Assembly (NCBI RefSeq): GCF_003014695.1
Contig: NZ_PYAS01000011.1
Coordinates: forward strand, 243,164 to 307,163
Reading direction: 5' to 3'
Source: Dyadobacter jiangsuensis
Lineage (GTDB): Bacteria > Bacteroidota > Bacteroidia > Cytophagales > Spirosomataceae
DNA length: 64,000 bases
Of the stretch, positions 50,821 to 60,106 are shown one piece after another (the stretch's first letter is position 1; every line of letters begins with the position of its first letter). The notes under the pieces are model-generated. The model worked only from the letters and a program-made list of their open reading frames with translations. It did not search any database and was not told where the DNA came from. The position numbers were made by a program, and so were the translations under genes.

Positions 50821-51267
50821 ATGGAAAAAGCACATAAACCCAAAAAGGTATTTGTTCAGGGGCCGATCAGCCCCGATTTCGTCGCTAAGTCGATCGCGAG
50901 CCACCAATCCAAAACAGGCATTGGCGCCCACGCAATCTTTCTCGGGCAAATCCGCGCGGACCAGAAAGAAGGCGGATTAGTAACCGGCATTGACTATACA
51001 GCCTACGAGGAAATGGCCGAGCAAGCATTCCACAACATTCGGGAGGCCGCATTTGCCAAATTCGAACTCACATGCATGCATATATACCACAGCCTGGGCC
51101 TTGTTCCGACAGGCGAGATCAGCCTTTTTGTGTTTGTATCATCCCCGCACCGCAGGGCCGCATTTGAGGCTTCGGAATATATTGTGGAAGAAATTAAGGC
51201 CAATGTGCCCATATTTGGGAAGGAACTTGTAGGTGACGCCGGGTTTATTTGGAAGGAAAATACGTAG
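50821..51267 (+). CDS. moaE: MoaE molybdopterin synthase catalytic subunit
   Basis: The 148-residue protein has the MoaE pattern: GPISPDF, GAHAIFLGQIR(A)D, DYTAYEEMAEQAF and SSPHRRAAFEASEYIVEEIKANVPIFGKE (followed across residues ~102-130), with the active-site Lys in IKANVPIFGKE. With MoaD it converts cyclic pyranopterin monophosphate to molybdopterin in the cytosol. Its stop codon directly abuts the GTCA array at 51267-51376, which separates it from moaCB. Confidence 0.95.
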   Translation: MEKAHKPKKVFVQGPISPDFVAKSIASHQSKTGIGAHAIFLGQIRADQKEGGLVTGIDYTAYEEMAEQAFHNIREAAFAKFELTCMHIYHSLGLVPTGEISLFVFVSSPHRRAAFEASEYIVEEIKANVPIFGKELVGDAGFIWKENT

Positions 51268-51376
51268 TCAGGTGTAGTCAGGACGTCAAGTTTTGTCATG
51301 AAGTCAGTAATTGTCATGTATTGTATGAGAAAAAACAACTCCTGACAATATCTGACCACAATTGACAATACCTGAC
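51267..51376. repeat. Inverted array of GTCA repeats between moaE and moaCB
   Basis: GTCA starts at 51267, 51277, 51285, 51295, 51303 and 51313 (steps of 10 or 8). The complement TGAC starts at 51343, 51353, 51363 and 51373, exactly ten apart. Units have the form GTCAGG or GTCATG plus four bases. The two arms face a short AT-rich centre. The element begins in the moaE stop region and ends 25 bp before the moaCB start codon, the same distance as the copy at 12410-12518. Confidence 0.85.
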
Positions 51377-51400
51377 ATTTAAAACGATTAGAAATTGTAA

Positions 51401-52309
51401 ATGGTCGACATTACCCATAAAACCAACACACTCCGCATTGCTACCGCGCAGGCAATTGTACAAGTGAGCAAGCCGGCGACCGTGGAGGCGATTCAAAGCC
51501 GTACCGTGCCGAAAGGCGATGTTTTTGAAATGGCGAAGGCCGCCGGTTTTCTGGCTGTGAAGAAAACCCCTGATTTGTTGCCCGACTGCCATCCGATTCC
51601 GGTGGAATATACCGGCGTTCAATACAAAATCGAGGACTTGACGATTGTCATTGAATTGACAGTCAAAACGATATACAAAACGGGCGTAGAGGTGGAGGCC
51701 ATGCACGGCGCGTCGGTGGTAGCGCTGACGATGTACGACATGCTGAAACCGATCGACAAAGGTGTCGAAATACGGAATATCCGATTGTTGGAGAAAAAAG
51801 GAGGCAAAAGCGACCGCAAACCCGCACCGGAAGGCTTGAAAACAGCAGTGGTAGTTTGCTCCGACAGTATTTCGAATGGTATTGGCGAGGATAAATCGGG
51901 CAAGAAGATCATCGAAAAACTGAAAGCGTTCCAACTTGAAGTAAGCGATTACAGCATTATCGCCGACGACAAGGCGGGCATTCAAGGCAAATTGCGGTCA
52001 CTGCAAGCCGGAGGATATGATATGGTACTCATTACCGGCGGCACCGGGTTATCGCCCCGCGACGTGACCCCCGAGGCGGTTTCGGAGCTGCTCGACCGGG
52101 AGATCCCGGGCATTGCCGAAACAGCGCGCCAGTACGGCCAGGAGCGGGTTCCGACTTCGATGCTGTCACGATCTGCGGCCGGTTTTATCGGTGAAATGCT
52201 GGTCATTACCATGCCTGGAAGCACGGGCGGCGTCACAGAATATATTGATGCACTCTTTCCGCATGTTTTGCACGTCTTTAATGTTTTAGAAGGGAAGAAA
52301 CACGATTAA
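51401..52309 (+). CDS. moaCB: Bifunctional MoaC/MoaB molybdenum cofactor protein
   Basis: This 302-residue fusion has MoaC at residues ~1-150 (MVDITHKTNTLRIA; DCHPIPVEY; GVEVEAMHGASVVALTMYDMLK with the catalytic Asp/Lys) and a MogA/MoaB-type domain at ~150-300 (ITGGTGLSPRDVTPE; MPGSTGGVTEY). MoaC completes cyclic pyranopterin monophosphate formation after MoaA, and MogA/MoaB adenylylates molybdopterin before MoeA acts. The fusion puts two non-consecutive steps in one chain, a form known in Bacteroidota. The moaA gene follows nine bases after its stop. Confidence 0.95.
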   Translation: MVDITHKTNTLRIATAQAIVQVSKPATVEAIQSRTVPKGDVFEMAKAAGFLAVKKTPDLLPDCHPIPVEYTGVQYKIEDLTIVIELTVKTIYKTGVEVEAMHGASVVALTMYDMLKPIDKGVEIRNIRLLEKKGGKSDRKPAPEGLKTAVVVCSDSISNGIGEDKSGKKIIEKLKAFQLEVSDYSIIADDKAGIQGKLRSLQAGGYDMVLITGGTGLSPRDVTPEAVSELLDREIPGIAETARQYGQERVPTSMLSRSAAGFIGEMLVITMPGSTGGVTEYIDALFPHVLHVFNVLEGKKHD

Positions 52310-52318
52310 CAACAACCG

Positions 52319-53311
52319 ATGGCATTGCCTATTGTAGATACATTTGGTCGCAAACACACTTATCTGCGCATTTCGCTGACGGATAAGTGCAACCTTCGTT
52401 GTACCTATTGTATGCCGCAAGAGGATATGCAGTTTATGCCGTCCAAATGGCTGATGCAGGCCGATGAGATCTCTTATCTGGCGGGTTTGTTTGTGGAAAT
52501 GGGTGTTGAAAAAATCCGGCTTACCGGTGGTGAGCCGCTGGTCCGCAAGGATGCCGGTGAAATCATTTCCGATCTGGGTAAGCTCCCTGCGTCACTCACG
52601 CTGACTACAAATGCCGTTTATATAGATCAGTTCATACCGGAATTGAAAGTGGCCGGGGTAACATCATTGAATGTCAGCCTGGATACGCTGCGAGAAGAGC
52701 GATTCCGGGCCATTACCAAGCGTGATCATTTTGGCAAAACACTGGATCACATACGCATGCTCCTGAATGAAGGCTTTGTGGTGAAATTGAATATGGTGGT
52801 GATGCGGGGAACGAATGATGATGAGGTCAATGATTTTGTGCGAATGACGCTCACGGAGCCTAACCTTCACGTCCGTTTCATCGAATTCATGCCTTTCAAG
52901 GGCAATCAATGGGATTTGTCCAAAATCGTTTCCTACGCTGATCTGCTTGCAACTGTTGGTCAGGAGTTTGAATTTCAGCCTGTCGCCGGTGAGCTGCATG
53001 ACACCGCCCGGCGATTTCAGGTAAATGGCGGCGCCGGTACTTTCGGGATCATCGGTACCGTCACTCATCCTTTTTGCGAAGGCTGTAACCGGATTCGCCT
53101 CACTGCCGACGGGAAGCTCAAAAACTGCCTTTTTGATACATCCGAAGTCGATCTTCTTACTCCATTGCGCAAGGGCGACGATGTTCGCCCGCTCATTTAC
53201 GCGCATTTTCAGAAAAAGCACTTCGCCCACGGCGGCCACGCCAGCTTCTCCGAGCAAAAAGCCAAGTCGGAATATGAGCAGAATCGGGAGATGATTGCGA
53301 TTGGGGGTTAA
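52319..53311 (+). CDS. moaA: GTP 3',8-cyclase MoaA
   Basis: The 330-residue radical-SAM protein has the N-terminal cluster motif DKCNLRCTYCMP (CxxxCxxC), the GGEPLVRKD motif, the C-terminal second cluster CEGCNRIRLTADGKLKNC (Cx2Cx13C) and the conserved terminal Gly-Gly (IAIGG). It converts GTP to 3',8-cyclo-7,8-dihydro-GTP, the first step of Moco synthesis. Last gene of the Moco operon. Confidence 0.96.
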   Translation: MALPIVDTFGRKHTYLRISLTDKCNLRCTYCMPQEDMQFMPSKWLMQADEISYLAGLFVEMGVEKIRLTGGEPLVRKDAGEIISDLGKLPASLTLTTNAVYIDQFIPELKVAGVTSLNVSLDTLREERFRAITKRDHFGKTLDHIRMLLNEGFVVKLNMVVMRGTNDDEVNDFVRMTLTEPNLHVRFIEFMPFKGNQWDLSKIVSYADLLATVGQEFEFQPVAGELHDTARRFQVNGGAGTFGIIGTVTHPFCEGCNRIRLTADGKLKNCLFDTSEVDLLTPLRKGDDVRPLIYAHFQKKHFAHGGHASFSEQKAKSEYEQNREMIAIGG

Positions 53312-53426
53312 CACCGCTTAACCTCCTATTTTACCGTCCAAACTTTGTATGCAACAATGGCCTGAACGGTTACCTCATTGGTTCGAAATTAAATTCAGTT
53401 TACCAATCAGTTAACCTTCAAGAGCC

Positions 53427-53843
53427 ATGACCAACATCTTAAAAACCACAGTTGCCGCTGCATTCGCGTTATTTACAGTAGCTGCACAGTTGCAAGCCGA
53501 TCCGATTGTTTCACCGAAAGTGGAATGCAAAAACAACACCTGCGAGAAGTTCCGCGTGGGTATGTACCGCGTGCGCGACACGATGTCGATGAATGTGATG
53601 ATGGAAAAAGAGAAAGGGGAAAAGGTGGCGATTCGTCTTCTCGACAGCAAGGGAGCGCTGCTCCATGAGGAATTCGTGCCTAAGTATATCACGAAAACCG
53701 GCCGGAAAATAAAGTTCGATGAAATGAATGACGGTGTTTACACGCTCGAAATTTCCAATGACCACGAGAAAATCGTTAAGAGCATTTATCTGTCTACCAA
53801 AGAAGTACGCGAAGTAAGCCGCACACTTCTGGGAGTGAACTAA
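53427..53843 (+). CDS. Secreted hypothetical protein, 138 aa
   Basis: A signal peptide (MTNILKTTVAAAFALFTVAAQLQA) precedes a ~115-residue mature domain with a CKNNTC pair near its start and a beta-sandwich-like pattern (VAIRLLDSKGALLHEEF; GVYTLEISNDHEKIVKSIYL). This resembles small periplasmic Ig-like proteins common in Cytophagales. I do not recognise a named family. It is monocistronic, 115 bp after moaA, and converges with the GT87 gene. Confidence 0.7.
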   Translation: MTNILKTTVAAAFALFTVAAQLQADPIVSPKVECKNNTCEKFRVGMYRVRDTMSMNVMMEKEKGEKVAIRLLDSKGALLHEEFVPKYITKTGRKIKFDEMNDGVYTLEISNDHEKIVKSIYLSTKEVREVSRTLLGVN

Positions 53844-53911
53844 TTCAATTTGCCCTATTTGATGCGTTACAGGATGCCGCCGCAGCGTTCCTGTAACGCT
53901 TTTTTATGCCG

Positions 53912-55105
53912 TTAACTTTGCGGCGCGACCTCCGCCTCGGCGGGCCGTGGGAGCAATTCCGTGAAAAGCAGATCGTAGATGATTTTACCCCAAATAATGA
54001 TACAAGGCACCGCTTTGACTACATAAGGCCAGAAATACTCATTGCGGATAAACGGGGGAAATAGGTCGGTGGGAGACAATGTGGTAAAGATAAATGTCAG
54101 CACGAGCAGCACGTGGTTGAGCCTCGTCGGTGCCTGCAAGTAGTACCATACCGCCACACCGGCAATGGCAATGATAAATGTCGGCGATTCGGCGCGGTGG
54201 TTGAAAATCACCACCCATACCAGCACCGAGGCCAGCATTAATGCCCGGAAAACAAAATTGCCATACGATTTGATTTTAAGCAGCGGCAGACAGAAGAGCG
54301 CCATTCCGACCAGATTGACGTAGGCTTTGTTCACGTCCAGTGAGAACCAGATTTTCAGCCAGCCGATTACGGAAAGGCCGTCGGAAAAGTCGCGGTCGGC
54401 AGCGAGGAGTTTCCACCAGGTTTTGTACAGTACCACAAATTGCTCGGGCGTCACGGCTACGATCGGTAGTATGGTGAGCAAAATCACCCACGCGGCAGTC
54501 GTGTAAGCCAGTTTGAGCTTATTGGGGTAGAGCAGGTACAATGCCAGTGCAACAATGCCGAACAGTTTGATAAAGATCGTAGAAACGATGCACAGCGAGG
54601 CCATCCAGTACTTGTCCCTTTCCAGGAAACCAAAACCAAACAGTAGCAAACCGGCGATCAGGGCGTTACTCTGCTCGTTTTGGGTGGCGGTGAGGAGTTC
54701 TACCAGCATAAAAGAGACCATAAGCCCCTTGGTCCGTAAATCGATTCTTGGAAGAAAATAAACCGAGAAGAAGAGCACCGCCACATTGATCAGGTTCCAG
54801 AAAAACAGGCCGACGAACGTGGGCATAATGGAAAGTATGCCAAAAACGAGCGCGAATGCCGGGCTGTACTTGAACAAGTCCCAATGCTCGTCGACATGCC
54901 ACCGATACAGGTTTTTTCCTTCGATCAAATGAAAGAAGGACTGCTTGAAAATGACGTAGTTATTGTAGGTAGTGTAGAGTTGCGGCTGGTTGGCAAAGGT
55001 TTTCGGGTGGGAGAATACCGATTGAAGCGTAGCGAAGGCGGCAATGGCCAGTACGATAAAGAGGAGTGATCGTTTGCTGATCACCAGGCGGTTAAAAGCA
55101 TTCAT
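53912..55105 (-). CDS. Glycosyltransferase family 87-like (DUF2029) membrane protein
   Basis: From ATG 55105 (MNAFNRLVISKRSLL) the 397-residue protein has about ten transmembrane helices and a GT-C-like first outer loop (LIEGKNLYRWHVDEHWDLFKYSPAFAL, core HWDLFKYSPAFAL), which matches the GT87/DUF2029 pattern of polyprenyl-phosphate-sugar dependent mannosyltransferase-like proteins. It probably adds a sugar to a lipid or envelope glycan. Acceptor and donor are unknown. The C-terminus is Pro/Ala/Glu-rich (LPRPAEAEVAPQS). Confidence 0.82.
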   Translation of the reverse strand: MNAFNRLVISKRSLLFIVLAIAAFATLQSVFSHPKTFANQPQLYTTYNNYVIFKQSFFHLIEGKNLYRWHVDEHWDLFKYSPAFALVFGILSIMPTFVGLFFWNLINVAVLFFSVYFLPRIDLRTKGLMVSFMLVELLTATQNEQSNALIAGLLLFGFGFLERDKYWMASLCIVSTIFIKLFGIVALALYLLYPNKLKLAYTTAAWVILLTILPIVAVTPEQFVVLYKTWWKLLAADRDFSDGLSVIGWLKIWFSLDVNKAYVNLVGMALFCLPLLKIKSYGNFVFRALMLASVLVWVVIFNHRAESPTFIIAIAGVAVWYYLQAPTRLNHVLLVLTFIFTTLSPTDLFPPFIRNEYFWPYVVKAVPCIIIWGKIIYDLLFTELLPRPAEAEVAPQS

Positions 55106-55166
55106 AAACTGAATAATCCCTAGCATTGATTTTTCGTCAAAACTAGGGATTAATTCATAGCCGCCA

Positions 55167-56096
55167 TCAATTTTTCTGGTATCCCATCGCTTTCAGCCAG
55201 CCTTCCATGGCGGCTGGCCAACCACCGAGTGATCCTTTACCTTCGGTGCGCATGCCGTAGCCATGCCCGCCTTTCGGGTACAAATGCATTTCGGCAGGGA
55301 TCTTCTTCTTTTTCAGCGCCAGGTAATATTCGATGCTGTTCTCGACGGGCACGCCTGTATCGTCCATAGCGTGAACGAGGAACGCGGGCGGTGTCTGATC
55401 AGACACCTGCATTTCGTTGGAGTAGTATTTGATCAGCTCGTCCGATTTTTCAGGTCCGAGCAGGTTGTCGCGGGAGCCGCCGTGTGCGAGGGCAGGCGTC
55501 AGCGAGATCACCGGATAAATGAGTATGGAGAAATTCGGTTTACCATCCGCGGAGGCTTTTTCACCCATATTATAATGTGTCGAAATCGTGGCAGCCAGGT
55601 GGCCTCCTGCCGAGAAACCCATGACGCCGATCTTGTTCACATCGATGTCCCATTTGACCGCATTCTGCCGGATCAGTTTCATGCCTTGCATAGCATCCAT
55701 CAATGGTACTTCATGCTGGTGCGCCATCGCTTTTTCGTTGGGTAGACGGTATTTCAGTACAAATGCCGAAATGCCGCGTTCATTGAACCATTTGGCAAAA
55801 TCACTGCCTTCGTGGGAGGCCGCCAGTATGCCGTAACCGCCGCCCGGACAGATCATCACCGCGGCCCCGGTTGCTTTCTCTTTCGGTGCAATGTAAGCGG
55901 TAATCGTAGGAACAGTTACCCCGCTGATGCGCAGGATTCCCTGTGCGTCGGTGACGGATTTCTCTTCCACATCACTCTTTTTAAAATTGGGGACTTTGCC
56001 TTCCGGCCAAAGGTTGATGGTTTCTGTTTGCGCCATAGATGGAACTGATAATGCGAGCAGGCTCAAAACGGTAAGGATACGAGCTGTTTTTTTCAT
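55167..56096 (-). CDS. Secreted alpha/beta hydrolase (carbohydrate esterase-like)
   Basis: ATG 56096 gives the signal peptide MKKTARILTVLSLLALSVPSMAQ; the ATG seven codons upstream (56117) is possible. The catalytic domain shows MICPGGGYGILAASHEG (oxyanion HGGG-like PGGGY), MGFSAGGHLAA with the nucleophile Ser in GxSxG, HAMDDTGVP with the Asp and GGHGYGM with the His. This is the BD-FAE-like acetylesterase pattern, which removes acetyl or other acyl groups from polysaccharides in the periplasm. No CAZyme cluster surrounds it. Confidence 0.88.
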   Translation of the reverse strand: MKKTARILTVLSLLALSVPSMAQTETINLWPEGKVPNFKKSDVEEKSVTDAQGILRISGVTVPTITAYIAPKEKATGAAVMICPGGGYGILAASHEGSDFAKWFNERGISAFVLKYRLPNEKAMAHQHEVPLMDAMQGMKLIRQNAVKWDIDVNKIGVMGFSAGGHLAATISTHYNMGEKASADGKPNFSILIYPVISLTPALAHGGSRDNLLGPEKSDELIKYYSNEMQVSDQTPPAFLVHAMDDTGVPVENSIEYYLALKKKKIPAEMHLYPKGGHGYGMRTEGKGSLGGWPAAMEGWLKAMGYQKN

Positions 56097-56147
56097 TGAT
56101 TTTCCGTTGCTTTTCATCGAAAAGACGCCTTTACAGGCAATATACCC

Positions 56148-57446
56148 TCAAATTGCCGGTAACCATCTTTTTACTTCCGCGTCAAGCCGGGCCGGATCAT
56201 CCGCTGTTACATTGATCAGTTGAAAGTGGTTGTTTTCAGTCAGGCATTTCCAGCGCCAGTCGAGCTGGCTGATGGTTGCATATTGTCCGCTGGACAGCCA
56301 CCACGCAGTAAGCAATTCGTCATCCCCTTTTTTCAAACTACCCACATACACGACCGTACCCGCGACCTGCTTCTTTGAAATGCGGCTCAAATGATAGCCC
56401 GACCCGACCCAGCATGTTACCGGGCTGTGTTCCGAGGAGTAGAATGCTGGAATTGGCTTAATGTAAACCAGTGCCTGGTCATTCTTAAACTGGGTGACGC
56501 CACTTTCGAGCTGTTGCATTGCGTAGCCTTCGCGGCTTGCGATTTTGGTGGCTGATCTGATATTTATGACTGGTTTTTGAAAACAAAAGAATGCACAGGC
56601 CGCTAACAATGCCAAATGACCCGGTATCAGCAACTGCGAGCGGTTTTTATCGATTGAACGCTTTGTAGCAACCGGTTCGCACAAGCGCTGATGCGCATGC
56701 CGGACAATGAAGATTAATGGAGCTGCAACATAAACCAGCAGACACACGATGCCCGTAACGTCATGCAGGGCGTTGTCGGGTGTAATGTGCAATGCTACGA
56801 GCAAGATAATACGCATAAGGTTTCCGATGGTGTTTAATGCAAATGCGACAAGCATGAGCATTACCTGATACCGGAAGGAAAGCGATTGCTGGTGCCGTAT
56901 GCGGAAGTGAGCCATGAGGAAAACAGCTGAAAGCAGTGCAAACCCCGTCATTTGCAGTCCCATGCAAGCGGGATCGACGGTGAACTCGGCGCCGTTGAGC
57001 TGAATGCTGTTTCCTTCCACCACGACCGGGAACTGTGCCGCCCTCAAAACCCAGCCGGCCCAGGCGGAAATTTGCAGTCGGATCGGAAAGGTGAATACCT
57101 CCGAAACGTATTTGAAAATGGGGGAAATGATGATCAGTACCATGAAGAATTGCCCATTCAGTTTTCCCAGGAGACTTTCAACAGCGAAAAGCAATGCGAG
57201 CACCAATAGCAGAAAACGCCACGAAGTTTCCTGCCGGAAGCAGCATATCAAAAGTATTACGGCAACCGCAGGTGCAAGCCGCCAGCTTTTTTCGGCTGGC
57301 GGATAGCTACGCAGCAGCAAGGGAATGAGCACAATGCCCATCCAGAACGTCGCATCGCCATGGATATAACCATGCATAAAGAAGATGCTGGAAATCCCCA
57401 GGTAGGCTGCCGGGATAGCGGCTAACGCATATTGCCTAGCGGACAT
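56148..57446 (-). CDS. xrtN: Exosortase N (XrtN) with EpsI-like C-terminal domain
   Basis: From ATG 57446 the ~432-residue protein has about eight transmembrane helices with the exosortase triad: Cys in DPACMGLQM, Arg in NLMRIILLV and His in ALHDVTGIV. After residue ~290 a soluble, extracytoplasmic domain follows, with HSPVTCWVGSGYHL, which recalls the EpsI/DUF3485 domain found fused or next to exosortases. Exosortases cleave and re-link proteins bearing a C-terminal PEP-type tag. The upstream gene, overlapped by 11 bp, codes for its probable single substrate. An ATG at 57473 is the alternative start. Confidence 0.85.
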   Translation of the reverse strand: MSARQYALAAIPAAYLGISSIFFMHGYIHGDATFWMGIVLIPLLLRSYPPAEKSWRLAPAVAVILLICCFRQETSWRFLLLVLALLFAVESLLGKLNGQFFMVLIIISPIFKYVSEVFTFPIRLQISAWAGWVLRAAQFPVVVEGNSIQLNGAEFTVDPACMGLQMTGFALLSAVFLMAHFRIRHQQSLSFRYQVMLMLVAFALNTIGNLMRIILLVALHITPDNALHDVTGIVCLLVYVAAPLIFIVRHAHQRLCEPVATKRSIDKNRSQLLIPGHLALLAACAFFCFQKPVINIRSATKIASREGYAMQQLESGVTQFKNDQALVYIKPIPAFYSSEHSPVTCWVGSGYHLSRISKKQVAGTVVYVGSLKKGDDELLTAWWLSSGQYATISQLDWRWKCLTENNHFQLINVTADDPARLDAEVKRWLPAI

Positions 57447-59979
57447 AATGGCGAAATGTAAAATAGCCGACAATTGTGCAGAACAGGATGATGAGCAGCC
57501 ATTCGTGGGGCTCCGGCACGGCTCCGGCGGTTTTCAGGGTCGCATTGTCGAGGCTGTTATTGCTTTTCCGGATGTCGAAGCGGTCGTAGTCCTGCTGGGT
57601 TTCAAGCACGATCATGCTTGAAACGGGCGTCACAATATGCGCAGTTTCAGCCTCTCTGATAAGTTTTGCATTAAAAATCGAATCGGTTTGGAAGGAACGG
57701 TCGAGGAAGCGGCCGCCTAGCTGTTTCATGATATGGTTATAGGCAAAAAGCCTGAGCAAATGGTCGGGTGCCTTGCCGTATGCCTGGCCATTGGTTTCGC
57801 GGATCTGCATGCCGGATCGTTCAATCGCAACAACGGACGAATCCGCTTCGGGATCCGTAGGAAATTGGTCTTGCGAAATCATTTGCCGCAGTGTTTTCCA
57901 ATCGGTTTGTTCGGAGCGGATTATGCTCAGTTCTTCGAGTGATTGAATGTAAAAGGAAGCCTCTTCGCCGACAATAAAGGTGCGCAGGCCACGGGGAGCA
58001 TGTTCGCTCAGTTTTTTGGAAAATGGTGTATTCGCCAGGTCGTGCAATGTAGGGGACACGACGGAAGATTTGGTGATCAGCAATGCATTCTCCGGATTGG
58101 GAATATCTTGTACGGGAAACAGGGAAAAATTGAGTCGGGATAGAGCCTCAAACTGCTCGTCTTTATTCGCTTCGGTGAGTCTGAGAAGTCTTTCATTGGC
58201 AACAAAAACGGGATGATTTTTTAGTAACGACCACAATGTGTCCAGCTCGTTCTTACTCCATGCCTGGTTTACATCGAGGTAATAAGCTTCTGCATTGAAT
58301 TTTTCAGGTGTTTTGTTAAGCGGCTCTACCGTGTAGGTTTTCCCGTTAAATGCGAAACTTTCCCTCGCAACGGGCGCGATCTCAAAACCGGCGCGCCACC
58401 GCGACTGGTATTTTCCTTGATACATGACAACGCCCGGAGAAGCGGTGGTCGGGTCGAAGGGAAGGCGCAGCGCACGTGCCTCCTTCGGATAGTCAAGCCT
58501 CACGGTTTCCGTGGCTTCTTCGGTACCCGGCCCTTTGAACCAGATATTTTCATAAATCAGCTCCTTCCCGTCAACTTTCAGTGGAGTAGTTATGCCGAGT
58601 TTGAATTTACGGTTCTCTTCAATTGTGCATGGGAAAACCTTTACCTTCACCATATTACCTTCCTGCCAGTGCACGATCGATGGGTCGCGTGATTCCACGC
58701 CGACTATCGTTTTGTAGGCGGAATCGGCCTTGCTTTGTGAAGCGAGCAAACTTTTCTCCTCTATACCATTGATCCACAACGAAAGGGAGCTAACTACTGA
58801 ACCTTCCGGGAGGGAAAATGTGTACAGGGCTTCTTCCTGGTCGAATAAAGAGCCGGAACGATTGGCTATGCTGATCGTCTTTTCTGTATAGGCGAGTCTT
58901 ATGTGCGGATAAATGCGCGCTTGCGTGAGCACATTGGCCGTGCGCAGCTCACTACCCGACCACAGCCGTTCCTGGGTTTCATGGCGGGTGTCGTAAAGTA
59001 CATTCAGAATGTTAACCCGTTCCGCGTTCCCCAAATCGAGATTTTGAGTAAACAAAGAGGCTATTACGACAAGGGGATCATGTCTTACCAGAATATCGGT
59101 AGCGGGCCGCATTGAAAACAGGGTGGTCGGAGCGGTTTGGTAAACCATTTTGCCCATTATTACCTTGCGGGTGATCCAGTCGTCTTCCAATTGCCGGGCA
59201 AGGACGATCCAGTCAGGAAGGCTGCCGGTTAGTCGTGTGCCTACGGCATTAGCCTGGTGTTGAAGTGAGGTGCTGACCTGATGCCAGCGCACTGAGAAAT
59301 AAACGGCAATAGCTATGGGTATCATGATGCCGGTTAGTATTGCCGGCTTGAATGCCTGCCATCGGTGGCGAATTATACGCAGATAGCTGATCGCAAGTAG
59401 CAGCGGAACAAAGCAGTGTATGGATATTCCCAGCAGGAGCAAAGCAGGTATGCCCAGCACATTGTAAGGGGTGAGGATGAAGGCATAATACCCCCAAATT
59501 ACCGTGGAACAGCCCATTAATGCAAAAAGCACCGATCTGAGCCAGCGAGGCAGGTATGCTTCCCAGGGGAACAGGATAGCCGATGCCCCTGCCATGACGA
59601 TGGCGAACATCAGCCAGGTTGCCGACGGGCTGAAAATGGGCATAACCCGGTTTAAGGCAAAGCAGCTAACGAGCCACACATATCCCAGCAGGAGGCGGTG
59701 GTGCAGGTATTCGAGGCGTTGTTTTTTCCAAAACCAGCGCAGTTTCCCGGCATTCATCAGCCAAATTGAATAGAGCACGGCCACACTCCATGGAATGATA
59801 AAGGCCCCATCCAGCAAGGAGTCTACGACCGTATAATAGAAGATCAGGAAGTTCAGCAGCAGGCAGCCCAGCCCAATGCCGTAGTCAGGATCATAGCGGC
59901 GGATACCTTGTGTTCCGGTATTGCCGGTCGTTTCGGGCAGGTTCGGTTGCTCCGAGTTATGTACTGTAAATTGTTCCAT
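57436..59979 (-). CDS. XrtN-system VIT-domain membrane protein, probable exosortase substrate
   Basis: From ATG 59979 (MEQFTVHNSEQPNLPE) the 847-residue protein has about eight N-terminal transmembrane helices (to ~250). A VIT domain lies at about 350-480 (YTFSLPEGSVVSSLSLWINGIEEK when followed; core FSLPEGSVVSSLSLW), and a vWA-like region has a degenerate start (YYLDVNQAWSKNELD). At the C-terminus VPEPHEWLLIILFCTIVGYF is followed by RHYVR, that is, PEP motif, hydrophobic helix and basic tail, the layout of exosortase sorting signals. Its gene overlaps xrtN. The function is unknown. Confidence 0.85.
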   Translation of the reverse strand: MEQFTVHNSEQPNLPETTGNTGTQGIRRYDPDYGIGLGCLLLNFLIFYYTVVDSLLDGAFIIPWSVAVLYSIWLMNAGKLRWFWKKQRLEYLHHRLLLGYVWLVSCFALNRVMPIFSPSATWLMFAIVMAGASAILFPWEAYLPRWLRSVLFALMGCSTVIWGYYAFILTPYNVLGIPALLLLGISIHCFVPLLLAISYLRIIRHRWQAFKPAILTGIMIPIAIAVYFSVRWHQVSTSLQHQANAVGTRLTGSLPDWIVLARQLEDDWITRKVIMGKMVYQTAPTTLFSMRPATDILVRHDPLVVIASLFTQNLDLGNAERVNILNVLYDTRHETQERLWSGSELRTANVLTQARIYPHIRLAYTEKTISIANRSGSLFDQEEALYTFSLPEGSVVSSLSLWINGIEEKSLLASQSKADSAYKTIVGVESRDPSIVHWQEGNMVKVKVFPCTIEENRKFKLGITTPLKVDGKELIYENIWFKGPGTEEATETVRLDYPKEARALRLPFDPTTASPGVVMYQGKYQSRWRAGFEIAPVARESFAFNGKTYTVEPLNKTPEKFNAEAYYLDVNQAWSKNELDTLWSLLKNHPVFVANERLLRLTEANKDEQFEALSRLNFSLFPVQDIPNPENALLITKSSVVSPTLHDLANTPFSKKLSEHAPRGLRTFIVGEEASFYIQSLEELSIIRSEQTDWKTLRQMISQDQFPTDPEADSSVVAIERSGMQIRETNGQAYGKAPDHLLRLFAYNHIMKQLGGRFLDRSFQTDSIFNAKLIREAETAHIVTPVSSMIVLETQQDYDRFDIRKSNNSLDNATLKTAGAVPEPHEWLLIILFCTIVGYFTFRHYVR

Positions 59980-60106
59980 TATTTCGATATTTAAAAGTAC
60001 TTTGTATTTCAAAGTAAATTTAGAAAATCGATATAGGCAACACTTGCAGCGCCGCTAATTAACAATCTCTTGAAATTGGTTATTTAACGGTACCCACGGA
60101 TCCGTT

